Shown in pieces: positions 15,375 through 24,084 of a stretch of DNA of 64,000 nucleotides. The notes under the pieces were generated by a model. It made no database searches and had not been told where the DNA came from. It saw only the letters and a program-made list of their open reading frames with translations. Position numbers and translations under genes: made by a program. The first letter of the stretch is position 1. Each line of letters opens with the position of its first letter. Source of the stretch: Muribaculaceae bacterium (GTDB taxonomy: Bacteria > Bacteroidota > Bacteroidia > Bacteroidales > Muribaculaceae); assembly GCA_017427945.1 (NCBI GenBank), contig JAFRRT010000013.1, forward strand, positions 62,001 to 126,000, written 5' to 3'.

Positions 15375-16970
15375 ATGAAAATGCTGATGATGAGAATGAC
15401 TGCAAAAAAGTTGGTGATGGTAATCGCTTTTGTCGCCATGGGATTGGCAACTGCCAGTGCACAGATTACACAGGAGCAGTTGCAAACCGGAAGTGATGAA
15501 CAGCTGCTGAGGGAATGGACAAAGGTGCTTTCCGGTGATGAGTTTGGCGGAAGAAAGCCCATGACACCCTATGAGGACAAGACGGTGGGCTATCTTGCCA
15601 AACAGTTGGAGGAAATAGGTTTGGAGCCTGCCTTCAACGGCAGTTGGTTCCAGCCCTTTGAAATGATTGCAGTCACAGCCAAGCCCGTGGGTAGCAGGCT
15701 CTCGGTGAGCGGGAAGAAGAAATCGGTGCTTCGCTATCCCGATGATTTAATCATTTGGACGACTCGCGCCACTGAGAAAATTGATCTGAAGAAGGCGGAG
15801 TATGTGTTTTGCGGTTTTGGCATTAACGCGCCTGAATACGGCTGGAACGACTACGAGGGCATCGATGTGAAAGGCAAGATAGTGGTGGTAATGGTCAACG
15901 ACCCCGGCTTTTATGACAGTCAGCTCTTCAGAGGGCACAATATGACCTACTACGGTCGTTGGTTATATAAGTTTGAAGAGGCACAGCGTCAGGGTGCTGC
16001 CGGTTGTCTGGTGCTCCACAATACCGAAGCCGCCAGTTACGCGTGGCATGTCTGTGTGAATGGCCACCTGAGTGACAATCTCGGCATCTATCATCCAGAT
16101 ACGCGCAATGCCGACGAATTGGCCGTCAGAGGATGGCTGCATGAGGACGGTTGCAAAAAACTGTTTCTTGCGGCCGGCATGGATATGGACAAGGCACTGG
16201 CTGATGCGAAGAAGCCGGGCTTCAAGAGCTTTTCACTGAATGTGAGAGGTGATGTGAAGATGAATGTGACTTACGACATTCAAAAGACGCGCAATGTGGG
16301 CGGCATGCTTCGAGGGAGCTGTCAGGACGGTGAGGCCGTGGTGTTCTGTGCCCACTGGGATCATCTGGGTATCGGGAAACCCGATGAGCACGGCGATACG
16401 ATTTATAACGGTGCTGCCGACAATGCATCTGGCATGGCTGGAGCTTTGCTCGTCGCCAAGAAGTTCAAGGAGATGCCCCAGACGCGTCGAGACCTGCTGT
16501 TCATCTTCCCTTCGTCTGAGGAGAGCGGACTTTTCGGTTCTGCATATTACTGCGATTACCCTGCCGTGCCGATGGAGAAAACCGTGGCCTGCCTTAATTT
16601 TGAGAGCATAGGCCCTGCCGAGCTGACGCACGATGTCGTGATTTTGGGTGGTGGCGAAAGCGACTTAGACCATTATTATGTGGCTGCCGCTGCTGCTCAG
16701 GGAAGGTATATCTATTTCGACGATGACAACTCCGACGGCTGGTTTTACCGTTCCGACCATTATAATTTCGTGAAAAAGGGTGTGCGTGCTGTGGTGTTGG
16801 AGAACGGTCTTCATCCTGTGGATGTGAGCAAGCCCAATAAATATCCTATGCCTGTGTGGTATCACAAACCGTCTGACGAGTATCGTGAGGATTGGGATCT
16901 TAGTGGCACATTGTCCAACGTGAACCTGATCTTTAGCATAGGTCTGTCTTTGTCAAACAATTCCCGATAA
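15375..16970 (+). CDS. Exported M28-family metallopeptidase with PA domain
   Basis: A secreted zinc aminopeptidase-type enzyme. The ATG at 15375 gives 531 residues beginning MKMLMMRMTAKKLVMVIAFV, with a signal peptide ending around ATASAQ. A protease-associated (PA) insert runs from about EYGWNDYEGIDVKGKIVVV to the LHNTEAASYAW region. The M28 catalytic core shows zinc-ligand motifs AHWDHLG (His), NGAADNASG (Asp), SSEESGLFGS (Glu pair), LNFES and finally SDHYNF (His). The fourth ligand position reads NFE rather than the common NxD. It is flanked by the two halves of a repeat that is contiguous at 28.5 kb, which suggests the gene arrived as an insertion. Confidence 0.85.
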   Translation: MKMLMMRMTAKKLVMVIAFVAMGLATASAQITQEQLQTGSDEQLLREWTKVLSGDEFGGRKPMTPYEDKTVGYLAKQLEEIGLEPAFNGSWFQPFEMIAVTAKPVGSRLSVSGKKKSVLRYPDDLIIWTTRATEKIDLKKAEYVFCGFGINAPEYGWNDYEGIDVKGKIVVVMVNDPGFYDSQLFRGHNMTYYGRWLYKFEEAQRQGAAGCLVLHNTEAASYAWHVCVNGHLSDNLGIYHPDTRNADELAVRGWLHEDGCKKLFLAAGMDMDKALADAKKPGFKSFSLNVRGDVKMNVTYDIQKTRNVGGMLRGSCQDGEAVVFCAHWDHLGIGKPDEHGDTIYNGAADNASGMAGALLVAKKFKEMPQTRRDLLFIFPSSEESGLFGSAYYCDYPAVPMEKTVACLNFESIGPAELTHDVVILGGGESDLDHYYVAAAAAQGRYIYFDDDNSDGWFYRSDHYNFVKKGVRAVVLENGLHPVDVSKPNKYPMPVWYHKPSDEYREDWDLSGTLSNVNLIFSIGLSLSNNSR

Positions 16971-17042
16971 GGCTTTATTTTCAACAGATAATTGAAAGGA
17001 ATTGAGGAATCACGACATAATATCGTGCTTCATTAACTGTCC

Positions 17043-17143
17043 TGATTAAAACGTAATATCAGCAGATATACTTAATTATATAACAAAAAGGGGGAATACA
17101 AATAAGGCCGTATTCCCCCCTTTTTTACTGCCCAGAGAATCAC
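17043..17143. repeat. Two-part repeat, segment B (copy 1), with terminator hairpin
   Basis: About 100 bases starting TGATTAAAA, around 80% identical to 28571-28668. It contains AAAAAGGGGGAATAC and GTATTCCCCCCTTTTTT (17085-17126), a perfect long stem followed by T's. That hairpin can terminate the M28 transcript. Confidence 0.65.
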
Positions 17144-17247
17144 TAACCCAAAATGAATTCTGTTTAGTGTTCGATTTGTACAATTTTTACTTAACTTTGT
17201 CGTCGCAAGTGAAGAAATTGTGCCACATATCGCTACGGCCTGGAAAG

Positions 17248-19242
17248 ATGTTGCGAAGCCTTGTCTTGGGTCTCGCCATGCTTGTCGGGTTGGCTGCTAA
17301 CGCGCAGACCACTCCCGACACCATAAAATCTCAGGAACTGGACGAAGTGACGGTGACGACACGTCGGCCCGGCATGAGCCGTGTTGCGGGTGCCGAGAAC
17401 GGAATGCGCATCAATCGCGCGGAACTGTTCAAGGCGGCCTGCTGCAATCTGGGCGAGAGTTTCACTACGAATCCGTCGGTCGATGTGAACTACAGCGATG
17501 CCGCTACGGGGGCTAAGCAGATTCGTCTGCTTGGCTTGAGCGGCACCTACGTCCAGATGCTCACCGAGAATCTGCCCAACTTCCGTGGCGCAGCCAGCCC
17601 TTACGCGCTGGACTATGTGCCGGGGCCATGGATGAACAGCATCCAGGTCTCCAAAGGCGCATCATCGGTGCGCAACGGCTACGAGAGCATCACGGGGCAG
17701 ATTGACATTGAATATCTCAAGCCCGACAACGATCCGGGCTTGACCATCAACCTCTACGGCAGTTCGCTGGGCCGTTTCGAGGCCAACGCCGACGGTAATC
17801 TTCACCTCACAGAGCGCCTTAGCACCGAGTTGCTGGCGCATTATCAGGACGAATGGGCGCATCATGACATGAACCATGACGGTTTCATGGATCAGCCCAA
17901 TGTGCGCCAGGTGAACCTGCAGAACCGCTGGAAATGGCGCGGTGACCGCTATCTGTTCCATGCCGGCATGGGGCTCATCAACGAGAAACGTGACGGCGGG
18001 CAAACGCATCACACTGCTCCCGAGTTGCACCATCTCTATGGCATCAACATCGAGACCGAACGCTATGAGGGCTACATGAAGCATGCCTTCATCCTCAATC
18101 CCGACCACGGCACCAACATTGCGCTAATGGGCAACCTGTCATCGCACAGTATGGATGCCGCCTGGGGCCATAAGGGCTATCACGTCAACCAGACGAACGC
18201 CTATGCCCAGTTGCTTTTCGAGACCAATTTCACCGAGAGGCACAATCTGTCGGCCGGTCTTTCGCTGGCCCGTGACTACCTGAAGCAAGACCTGCTCAAT
18301 TGCGGATTCGATGCCGCCAATGAGCGCGAGACGACCACGGGCATCTATGCCCAATATACCTATACGCTCACCGACAAACTGGTGGCCATGGCAGGGTTGC
18401 GGGCAGACCACAGTAGCCTCTACGGCACTTTTCTCACGCCCCGTTTCCACCTCAAGGTGACCCCTCACCAGGTAGTGAGCTTGCGTCTGTCGGCAGGCAA
18501 GGGCTACCGCACGGTGCATGCCTTGGCCGAGAACAACTATCTGCTGGCGAGCGGTCGCAGACTCGTTATAGACGAATTGGGCCAGGAAAGCGCGTGGAAC
18601 TATGGCGTGAGCAGTGCGTTGCAGATTCCTGTGGGAGGCAAATTGCTCAAAATTAATCTGGAATACTATCACACCCGCTTTGGCAACCAGGCAGTCGTGG
18701 ACTATGACACCGATGTCACGCTCATTCACATCGCAGACCTCGATGGCAAGTCCTATTCCAACACGTTCCAGATAGATGCTTCCTATCCTATTGTCAGCGG
18801 GCTGGAATTGACCGCCGCTTACCGTTGGAATGACGTGAAGACGACCTATGGAGGGCGGTTGCTGGAGAAACCGCTCACCAACCGTTACAAGGGTCTGCTC
18901 ACAGCAAGTTACAAGACACCACTGGGTTTGTGGCAATTTGACGTCACTCTGCAATTGAATGGTGGAGGGCGTATGCCCACCCCTTATACCTTGCCCGACG
19001 GAACACAGTCATGGCCGAGCCGATTCCACGCCTTTGAGCAGCTGTCGGCACAAGTGACGCGGTGGTTCCGCCATTTCTCGGTTTACATCGGTGGCGAAAA
19101 CCTGACTGGAGTACGCCAGCAACAGACCATCATCAACGCCGCCGATCCCTGGAGCGAGACGTTTGACCCGACGATGGTGTGGGGCCCGGTTCACGGAGCT
19201 ATGGCCTATGCTGGAATACGCATCAATATTGGAAGATTATAA
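17248..19242 (+). CDS. TonB-dependent outer-membrane receptor, probably copper/metal
   Basis: An outer-membrane beta-barrel importer. The ATG at 17248 gives 664 residues with signal peptide MLRSLVLGLAMLVGLAANA. A GTG at 17209 would add MKKLCHISLRPGK and is possible, but the ATG at 17167 lies upstream of the likely promoter. The TonB box-like DEVTVTT, the plug (IRLLGLSGTYVQMLTENLP, then GASSVRNGYESITGQI) and a barrel ending in GAMAYAGIRINIGRL are visible. There is no N-terminal carboxypeptidase-like domain and no SusD partner, so glycan uptake is unlikely. An HMA metal-binding protein follows 22 bases later, suggesting copper or a similar metal as the ligand. Confidence 0.85.
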   Translation: MLRSLVLGLAMLVGLAANAQTTPDTIKSQELDEVTVTTRRPGMSRVAGAENGMRINRAELFKAACCNLGESFTTNPSVDVNYSDAATGAKQIRLLGLSGTYVQMLTENLPNFRGAASPYALDYVPGPWMNSIQVSKGASSVRNGYESITGQIDIEYLKPDNDPGLTINLYGSSLGRFEANADGNLHLTERLSTELLAHYQDEWAHHDMNHDGFMDQPNVRQVNLQNRWKWRGDRYLFHAGMGLINEKRDGGQTHHTAPELHHLYGINIETERYEGYMKHAFILNPDHGTNIALMGNLSSHSMDAAWGHKGYHVNQTNAYAQLLFETNFTERHNLSAGLSLARDYLKQDLLNCGFDAANERETTTGIYAQYTYTLTDKLVAMAGLRADHSSLYGTFLTPRFHLKVTPHQVVSLRLSAGKGYRTVHALAENNYLLASGRRLVIDELGQESAWNYGVSSALQIPVGGKLLKINLEYYHTRFGNQAVVDYDTDVTLIHIADLDGKSYSNTFQIDASYPIVSGLELTAAYRWNDVKTTYGGRLLEKPLTNRYKGLLTASYKTPLGLWQFDVTLQLNGGGRMPTPYTLPDGTQSWPSRFHAFEQLSAQVTRWFRHFSVYIGGENLTGVRQQQTIINAADPWSETFDPTMVWGPVHGAMAYAGIRINIGRL

Positions 19243-19264
19243 TCAACCTAAAACGCAATAAAAA

Positions 19265-19612
19265 ATGAAGAAACTGATTCTATTGACCGCAATGTTGCTG
19301 ACCATGACTGTCGGCTTTGCGAAGGACATCAAGACCCTCGTGGTGACGACCACGCCGCCGATGCACTGCGAGAGCTGCGAGAACAAAATCAAGGGCAACC
19401 TCCGTTTCGAGAAAGGGGTGAAGAAAATCGAGACCAGCATCCCCGACCAGACGGTTACCATCGAGTATGATGCCGAGAAGACCAATACCGAGAAACTGAT
19501 TGAGGCTTTCACGAAATTCGGCTACGAAGCTCAGGAAATCACGCCCCAAAACGAACCCAAGTGCGAATGCTGCGAGTCAGAAACCTGCGAGTGCTGTAAA
19601 CACGACAACTAG
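19265..19612 (+). CDS. Periplasmic heavy-metal-associated (HMA) domain protein
   Basis: A small (115-residue) metal-binding protein. After a signal-like N-terminus (MKKLILLTAMLLTMTVGFAK) comes one HMA domain with the PMHCESCENK loop (MxCxxC), the classic Cu+ site. The C-terminus is unusually Cys-rich: CECCESETCECCKHDN adds seven cysteines in clustered pairs. That tail is not part of a standard HMA domain and could be a second metal site. It is translated right after the TonB receptor and ends at a terminator. A role handing metal over from, or buffering behind, the receptor is inferred. Confidence 0.85.
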   Translation: MKKLILLTAMLLTMTVGFAKDIKTLVVTTTPPMHCESCENKIKGNLRFEKGVKKIETSIPDQTVTIEYDAEKTNTEKLIEAFTKFGYEAQEITPQNEPKCECCESETCECCKHDN

Positions 19613-19649
19613 TGAATACGAGTTCTAAACAGTATTCGTAATAAGAATC

Positions 19650-19701
19650 AAGGAACCGCACCCCTTTAGCAGGACAAACTACTACTGGGATGCGGTTCCT
19701 T
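19650..19701. terminator. Bidirectional hairpin between convergent genes
   Basis: AAGGAACCGCA and TGCGGTTCCTT form a perfect 11-bp stem with a 30-base loop, between the HMA gene (+) and the CMD-cupin gene (-). Confidence 0.6.
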
Positions 19702-19723
19702 GTTGATTGGTGGCTGTCAGTTA

Positions 19724-20767
19724 TCAGGGCAGGCTGTTGTAGGTCTCGTCATTGACAGGCTCCAACCACTCGTTAGATTCCTCGCCGCTGGTCTTGACGT
19801 GGGTGGTGAGGTGCTGGAACCATGAGTCCTTAGCGGCGCCATGCCAGTGTTTCACGCCCTCGGGGATGTCGATGATCATGCCAGGCTCCAAAGCGATTGC
19901 TTCATTACCCCATTCCTGGTACCATCCTCGGCCCGAAACGCAAATCAGAATCTGGCGACATCCGCGATGCACGTGCCAGTTGTTGCGGCAACCAGGCTCG
20001 AAGGTGACGTTCACTGTGGGCATCACGGTTGCTTCACCCTCACCCAAGTTGGCTGGCGCGATGGGAGCGAGGTAGCTGTCACCGATGAAGAATTGGGCAT
20101 AGCCCGTGTTGGGCACGCCCTTTGGGAAACCGTTGCGCAGGGTGTAACCCTCGTGGTCGAGCCAAGCGCATAGTTCATCGACCAGTTCCTGGCTGTTGCC
20201 CATGTTCACGGCTCCACGCTTGTGAGCAGCCAACTGCGGATCCACGCCGTCCAGACCGCTCAACGCTGCCACAGTGACGATTTCCCGATCGGCGGCCGAG
20301 AGCTGATCGCCGGCGAAGATGTCGCCGAAGAGGTGCGCCTTCAGATAGTAATCATCTTGCGGACAGAAATCGTAGTCAAAGGCTCTGCCTGAGAGTTGCG
20401 TCTGCACCTCGGTGCCCTGTTTCAAGGCCTTTTCAGCATCGTCCCATAGAGCAGGGCGCGTCCAGGGCTTGCCCTGTTGCCAGGCTGTATTGGGCTTGTC
20501 CTGCAATACATTATTCAATACGCCCAGAGCATTCAGTGAGCGCGGAAAGCCCGTGTAGGCATAGAGTTGCGAGAAAGCCTCCTTCAGTTCGTTGATGGTC
20601 ACGCCGTTGTCGAGTGCCGAGCGTACGGCTGGCTCCAAGCGTTCCAAGTCACCCTGTGCCATCAGGCAGGCACACGCCGCTAATCCCTTTTGACGCTCTG
20701 TCAGCGCCTGTCCATTTGCTGTCGCCATCACCAATATCGCTATTAATAATGTTACAAATCGTCTCAT
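19724..20767 (-). CDS. Exported carboxymuconolactone decarboxylase-cupin fusion
   Basis: A fusion of AhpD/CMD-like helical domains with a C-terminal cupin. The 347 residues begin with a signal peptide (MRRFVTLLIAILVMATANGQ). The first CMD domain covers LAACACLMAQGD to about residue 90. A second CMD repeat contains DREIVTVAALSGLDG and AAHKRGAVNMG. The cupin has NVTFEPGCRNNWHVHRG and later PEGVKHWHG, giving the His ligands of a metal site. Family members are linked to peroxide or quinone chemistry, but the substrate here is unknown. It is the last gene of the minus-strand redox cluster. Confidence 0.85.
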   Translation of the reverse strand: MRRFVTLLIAILVMATANGQALTERQKGLAACACLMAQGDLERLEPAVRSALDNGVTINELKEAFSQLYAYTGFPRSLNALGVLNNVLQDKPNTAWQQGKPWTRPALWDDAEKALKQGTEVQTQLSGRAFDYDFCPQDDYYLKAHLFGDIFAGDQLSAADREIVTVAALSGLDGVDPQLAAHKRGAVNMGNSQELVDELCAWLDHEGYTLRNGFPKGVPNTGYAQFFIGDSYLAPIAPANLGEGEATVMPTVNVTFEPGCRNNWHVHRGCRQILICVSGRGWYQEWGNEAIALEPGMIIDIPEGVKHWHGAAKDSWFQHLTTHVKTSGEESNEWLEPVNDETYNSLP

Positions 20768-20776
20768 TGATTTCTG

Positions 20777-21400
20777 TTATCTAATAAAGTGCATCGGTTG
20801 CCACTGCTCACGTTCAGGATAGCCGGGATTGCCGTCGGCATGGATTTTCCTGAGCAGCCAGGCCATATTGTTCGCCATTGTGCGCATGGTCTGCATACCT
20901 TCGGCATCGAGCGACGCCTCTCCCTCTTCACGGCCATACACGATGTTCCAGTATTGTGAGGTGACTACAGGCATGTTCATCATCTCAAAGGGCATGTTCA
21001 TCGTCTGATAGGCAGCGGTGGCCCCACCACGACGACACACGCAGACAGCGGCTGCGGGCTTGTTCTGCACTTTATCCCCTGCCGAGAAGAACATGCGTTG
21101 AATGAGTGAGATTACCGTGCCGTTAGGCTGGCCGTAATAGACCGGAGAGCCAACAATCAGTGCATCTACATCATCCAGTTTCTCTGAAATACGGTTGCAG
21201 ATGTCATCATCAAACACGCAGTGACCGAGTTGCTTCATCATACACTGTCCACAAGCAATGCAGCCGCGGACGGGTTTTGTACCAATATGCACGATTTCAG
21301 TCTCAACACCCTGCTGTTCCAAGGTCTTAGCCGCCTCACTCAGCGCTAGAAATGTGTTGCCTTTTACATGCGGACTGCCATTAATCAATAGAACTTTCAT
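20777..21400 (-). CDS. NAD(P)H-dependent FMN reductase / flavodoxin-fold protein
   Basis: A 207-residue flavodoxin-fold oxidoreductase starting MKVLLINGSPHVKGNT, the FMN phosphate-binding loop of this family. IVGSPVYYGQPNG forms the second flavin-contact loop. Between them is a ferredoxin-like Cys cluster (GCIACGQCMMKQLGHC), often seen in iron-sulfur flavoprotein-like reductases. No signal peptide is visible, so it should be cytosolic. It lies between DUF362 (13 bases) and CMD-cupin (9 bases) in one operon. Confidence 0.82.
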   Translation of the reverse strand: MKVLLINGSPHVKGNTFLALSEAAKTLEQQGVETEIVHIGTKPVRGCIACGQCMMKQLGHCVFDDDICNRISEKLDDVDALIVGSPVYYGQPNGTVISLIQRMFFSAGDKVQNKPAAAVCVCRRGGATAAYQTMNMPFEMMNMPVVTSQYWNIVYGREEGEASLDAEGMQTMRTMANNMAWLLRKIHADGNPGYPEREQWQPMHFIR

Positions 21401-21413
21401 ATCGGTATTTGTT

Positions 21414-22397
21414 TTATTGGTCGATGTTTACCAGCGTGTAGTTGCGGCTGCCCAGGCCGATGAGTTCAGCCCATTCGATGGTGTGCATGCCATGCTGCTT
21501 GTCGATGCGGTTCAGCAGGTCGGTGGGGTCGTTCGTGGCGGTCACCTTCTGCTGGTTGATAATATCCACACAGGCCTGATCCAGGGCCACAGGGTCGGTC
21601 GAGGCCAGGATGCCGTAGTCTTCCAGTTTCACCGGTGCGGGATGGTCCACGCAGTCGCAATCGATGCTCATGTTGTTCATCACGCTGATGAAGATGATGC
21701 CCTGCTGCCTGTTGAAGTAGTCCACCACAGCCTGCGCGGCGGCAGCCATCGACTTGAGGAATCCGTCCTGGTTGCCGATGTATTCAGGGGTCCAGAGTTT
21801 ACCCATATCCAGTTTCTCCATCTTGCCTGCCGAGTGGATATAGGCTTTGCCGTTACTGCTGGCGCAGCCGATGGACAGGTTCTTGAGTGCACCACCATAT
21901 CCGCCCATGGGATGCCCTTTGAAATGGCTCAATAGTACCATGAAATCATAGTTGGCTATATGGCCTCCCACGATGTCATACTTGATGTTCGACTGGTCCT
22001 TCACAGGAATGCGTATCTCGTCGTACTCGTCCATGATGTCCACGGGAAAGTACTTCAGGAAACCGTGACGCTCGATGACCTTCCAATGGTTGGCCGACGT
22101 GTTGCGCTCGTCCTGCTCATTGCCCGGTCCGCTGCCATAGGCGGTATTACACTCAACAATGGTGCCGTCCACCTCGAGTACCAGGTCCTTGATAAGTTCG
22201 GGCTTCAGGTAATTGGGGTTACTGCCCTCGCCTGTCGAGATTTTCACTGCCACGCGGCCCTTGGCTTCAACACCAAGCGCCTTGTAGATTTTCACCAACG
22301 ACTCGGGCGTGATCTCTCGGGTAAGATACACCGTGCTCTGCCCGTGTGATGCTATGGCCACCAGGCTCACCAGCATCAATGATAATAACTTCTTCAT
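21414..22397 (-). CDS. Exported DUF362 domain protein
   Basis: A 327-residue protein with an N-terminal signal peptide (MKKLLSLMLVSLVAIASHG), followed by a DUF362 domain. Recognisable family segments are VAVKISTGEGSNPNYL, ECNTAYGSGPGNEQDER and HFKGHPMGGYGGALKN. DUF362 proteins often accompany ferredoxin-type domains, but no CxxCxxC cluster is present here. The reaction is unknown. A signal peptide on such a protein is notable and is shared by two other members of this cluster. Confidence 0.8.
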   Translation of the reverse strand: MKKLLSLMLVSLVAIASHGQSTVYLTREITPESLVKIYKALGVEAKGRVAVKISTGEGSNPNYLKPELIKDLVLEVDGTIVECNTAYGSGPGNEQDERNTSANHWKVIERHGFLKYFPVDIMDEYDEIRIPVKDQSNIKYDIVGGHIANYDFMVLLSHFKGHPMGGYGGALKNLSIGCASSNGKAYIHSAGKMEKLDMGKLWTPEYIGNQDGFLKSMAAAAQAVVDYFNRQQGIIFISVMNNMSIDCDCVDHPAPVKLEDYGILASTDPVALDQACVDIINQQKVTATNDPTDLLNRIDKQHGMHTIEWAELIGLGSRNYTLVNIDQ

Positions 22398-22449
22398 ATC
22401 GCAATTAATTTTATCCGCAAGTTTGACTTTGTCGGACTTACTTTTGCTT

Positions 22450-22480
22450 GGCAGAGTTCAAGCAAGCTTGGCTCTGCTCT
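22450..22480. repeat. Small imperfect palindrome, intergenic copy
   Basis: A 31-base element (GGCAGAGTTCAAGCAAGC, then TTGGCTCTGCTCT) with GCAGAG/CTCTGC ends. It is 28/31 identical to the element at 25266-25296, which lies inside a coding sequence. Confidence 0.6.
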
Positions 22481-22482
22481 AC

Positions 22483-23328
22483 TTAACCGTAAGTCTCGAT
22501 TAAATATTTCACGAAATTCATGTCGCTGAAATTCACGGTGCCTGTGTCGTGCTGGTTCATCGTGGCAATCTGTGCCATATCATCATCGGTCAACGCGAAG
22601 TCCAGGATGTCGAGGTTCTGCGCCATGCGATCCTTGTGGGTGCTCTTGGGGATGGCAATGATTCCACGCTGTGTCAACCAACGCAGGGCCACCTGCGAGG
22701 CCGTCTTGCCGTATTTGGCGCCGATGCTGGCCAACAGTTCGCTCTTGATGATGCCGTCCACGCCTTGTCCGCCCAGCGGGCCCCAAGCCATCATGTTACA
22801 GCCCGTTTCGGCAAGCAGCGGCTCGATACCTCGCTGCTGAATCAATGCGTTGCACTGCAACTGGTTCACCATGGGCTTGATGTCCACATAGTGGTGGAAA
22901 TCGAAGTAGCGCGCCTCCTGGAAGTTCGACACGCCGATGGCACGCACCTTGCCGTCACTATAAGCTTTCTCCATTGCCCGCCACGTCCCGAACACGTCAC
23001 CATAGGCTTGATGGATGAGCAGCAGGTCAATATAGTCTGTCTGCAACTTGTGCAGGCTCTCGTCAATCGATTTGGCAGCCCTCTCTTCGCCGGCATTGCT
23101 GATCCACACCTTTGTTACTAGGAAAATGTCCTCGCGCGGGATGCCGCTCTTGCGCACGGCAAGACCCACGCCTTCCTCATTGGCATAGGCTTGAGCTGTA
23201 TCAATCAGGCGATAACCCACGCTCAATGCATCACTGACGCAACGTTCACACTCCTCAGGACTTACCTGAAACACACCGTAGCCTATAATCGGTATACGAA
23301 TACCGTTGTTCAAAATCACTTCTTTCAT
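22483..23328 (-). CDS. Aldo/keto reductase
   Basis: A cytosolic NADPH-dependent carbonyl reductase of the AKR superfamily (281 residues). The catalytic tetrad is visible: Asp and Tyr in RLIDTAQAYANE, Lys in LVTKVW and His in LLLIHQAYGD. GVSNFQEARY and the NADP-binding IPKSTHKDRM near the C-terminus are conserved. It sits 85 bases before the DUF362 gene and 10 bases after the flavodoxin gene, so it is probably co-transcribed. The substrate is not deducible. Electrophilic aldehyde or quinone detoxification fits the neighbours. Confidence 0.88.
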   Translation of the reverse strand: MKEVILNNGIRIPIIGYGVFQVSPEECERCVSDALSVGYRLIDTAQAYANEEGVGLAVRKSGIPREDIFLVTKVWISNAGEERAAKSIDESLHKLQTDYIDLLLIHQAYGDVFGTWRAMEKAYSDGKVRAIGVSNFQEARYFDFHHYVDIKPMVNQLQCNALIQQRGIEPLLAETGCNMMAWGPLGGQGVDGIIKSELLASIGAKYGKTASQVALRWLTQRGIIAIPKSTHKDRMAQNLDILDFALTDDDMAQIATMNQHDTGTVNFSDMNFVKYLIETYG

Positions 23329-23338
23329 TGCTCAAGAC

Positions 23339-23947
23339 TTATTTTAATCCATTGATCCATTTTTCAACTTTTGCCCTGCCGGTACGCACTTCATGGCCGT
23401 AAATGGAGAACTGGCCCTTGACGGTGGCACCAGGGAACGCGGCTTTCACGTCGCTGACACAGTTGGCCAGACCACTGCCTTCGTGGGTAGTGAACGGGAT
23501 GACCGTCTTGCCATCTAGGTTGATGTCACGGAACAGCGTGAACATCACCTGCGGATAGGTGCCCCACCACACGGGGCCGCCGATGAAGACGGTGTCATAC
23601 TGCGAGAGGTCGGGAGCTTCGCCCTCATAGGGCGGCAACTCACCGTTGTTAGCCTCCTCCTGTGCCAGATGGATGAGTGGTGTGTAGGCCATGCCGTCAT
23701 ACTTGTGGGTGACGATTTCAAACTGGTCGGCACCCGTGATTTCGCTGATGTAGTCAGCCACGATTTTAGTGTTGCCCACTTCGATATTGCCCACGGCGTA
23801 GTTGTCACCGGCGTGGGAAAAGAAAATGACGATTGTTTTACTCATAGTTGTATGATTTGATTGTTTAACTTCCTGTTTGTTCTGCCCGTTGCAGCCTGTT
23901 GCTGTCAGCAAGGCCAAAAAGGCGATGATAATTGATTTGATGTTCAT
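23339..23947 (-). CDS. Flavodoxin with putative lipoprotein signal
   Basis: A 202-residue flavodoxin-family protein. The C-terminal 165 residues contain the FMN fold: IVIFFSHAGDNYAVG, then FIGGPVWWGTYPQ, then FTTHEGSGL. The N-terminus as annotated (MNIKSIIIAFLALLTATGCN) is a lipoprotein signal with a TGC lipobox, unusual for a cytosolic electron carrier. An in-frame ATG at about 23845 (MSKTIVIFF) would give a normal cytosolic flavodoxin, so both products are possible. It is the first gene of the minus-strand operon, and its -7 box lies about 30 bases upstream. Confidence 0.8.
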   Translation of the reverse strand: MNIKSIIIAFLALLTATGCNGQNKQEVKQSNHTTMSKTIVIFFSHAGDNYAVGNIEVGNTKIVADYISEITGADQFEIVTHKYDGMAYTPLIHLAQEEANNGELPPYEGEAPDLSQYDTVFIGGPVWWGTYPQVMFTLFRDINLDGKTVIPFTTHEGSGLANCVSDVKAAFPGATVKGQFSIYGHEVRTGRAKVEKWINGLK

Positions 23948-23975
23948 GTTTCTTGCGCTTAATCAGTTTGATAGT

Positions 23976-23984
23976 GCAAAATTA
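23976..23984 (-). promoter_or_regulatory. Promoter -7 box of the redox operon
   Basis: On the minus strand the box reads TAATTTTGC, with TTG 22 bases upstream (24007-24009). It drives the five-gene flavodoxin-to-CMD-cupin operon and lies in the short divergent region shared with the AraC regulator. Confidence 0.6.
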
Positions 23985-24072
23985 TGGCGAAATTTTGTAA
24001 TGAATACAACCTAATTTGTGGCAAAACTTTCACTTTTTGCGGTTTTTGCTTGAAAACTACCAGAAATCGTGT

Positions 24073-24081
24073 TATCTTCGC
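24073..24081 (+). promoter_or_regulatory. -7 promoter box overlapping the AraC start region
   Basis: TATCTTCGC ends four bases before the ATG at 24085. If it is used, the regulator mRNA would be leaderless or nearly so. Confidence 0.4.
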
Positions 24082-24084
24082 GCC

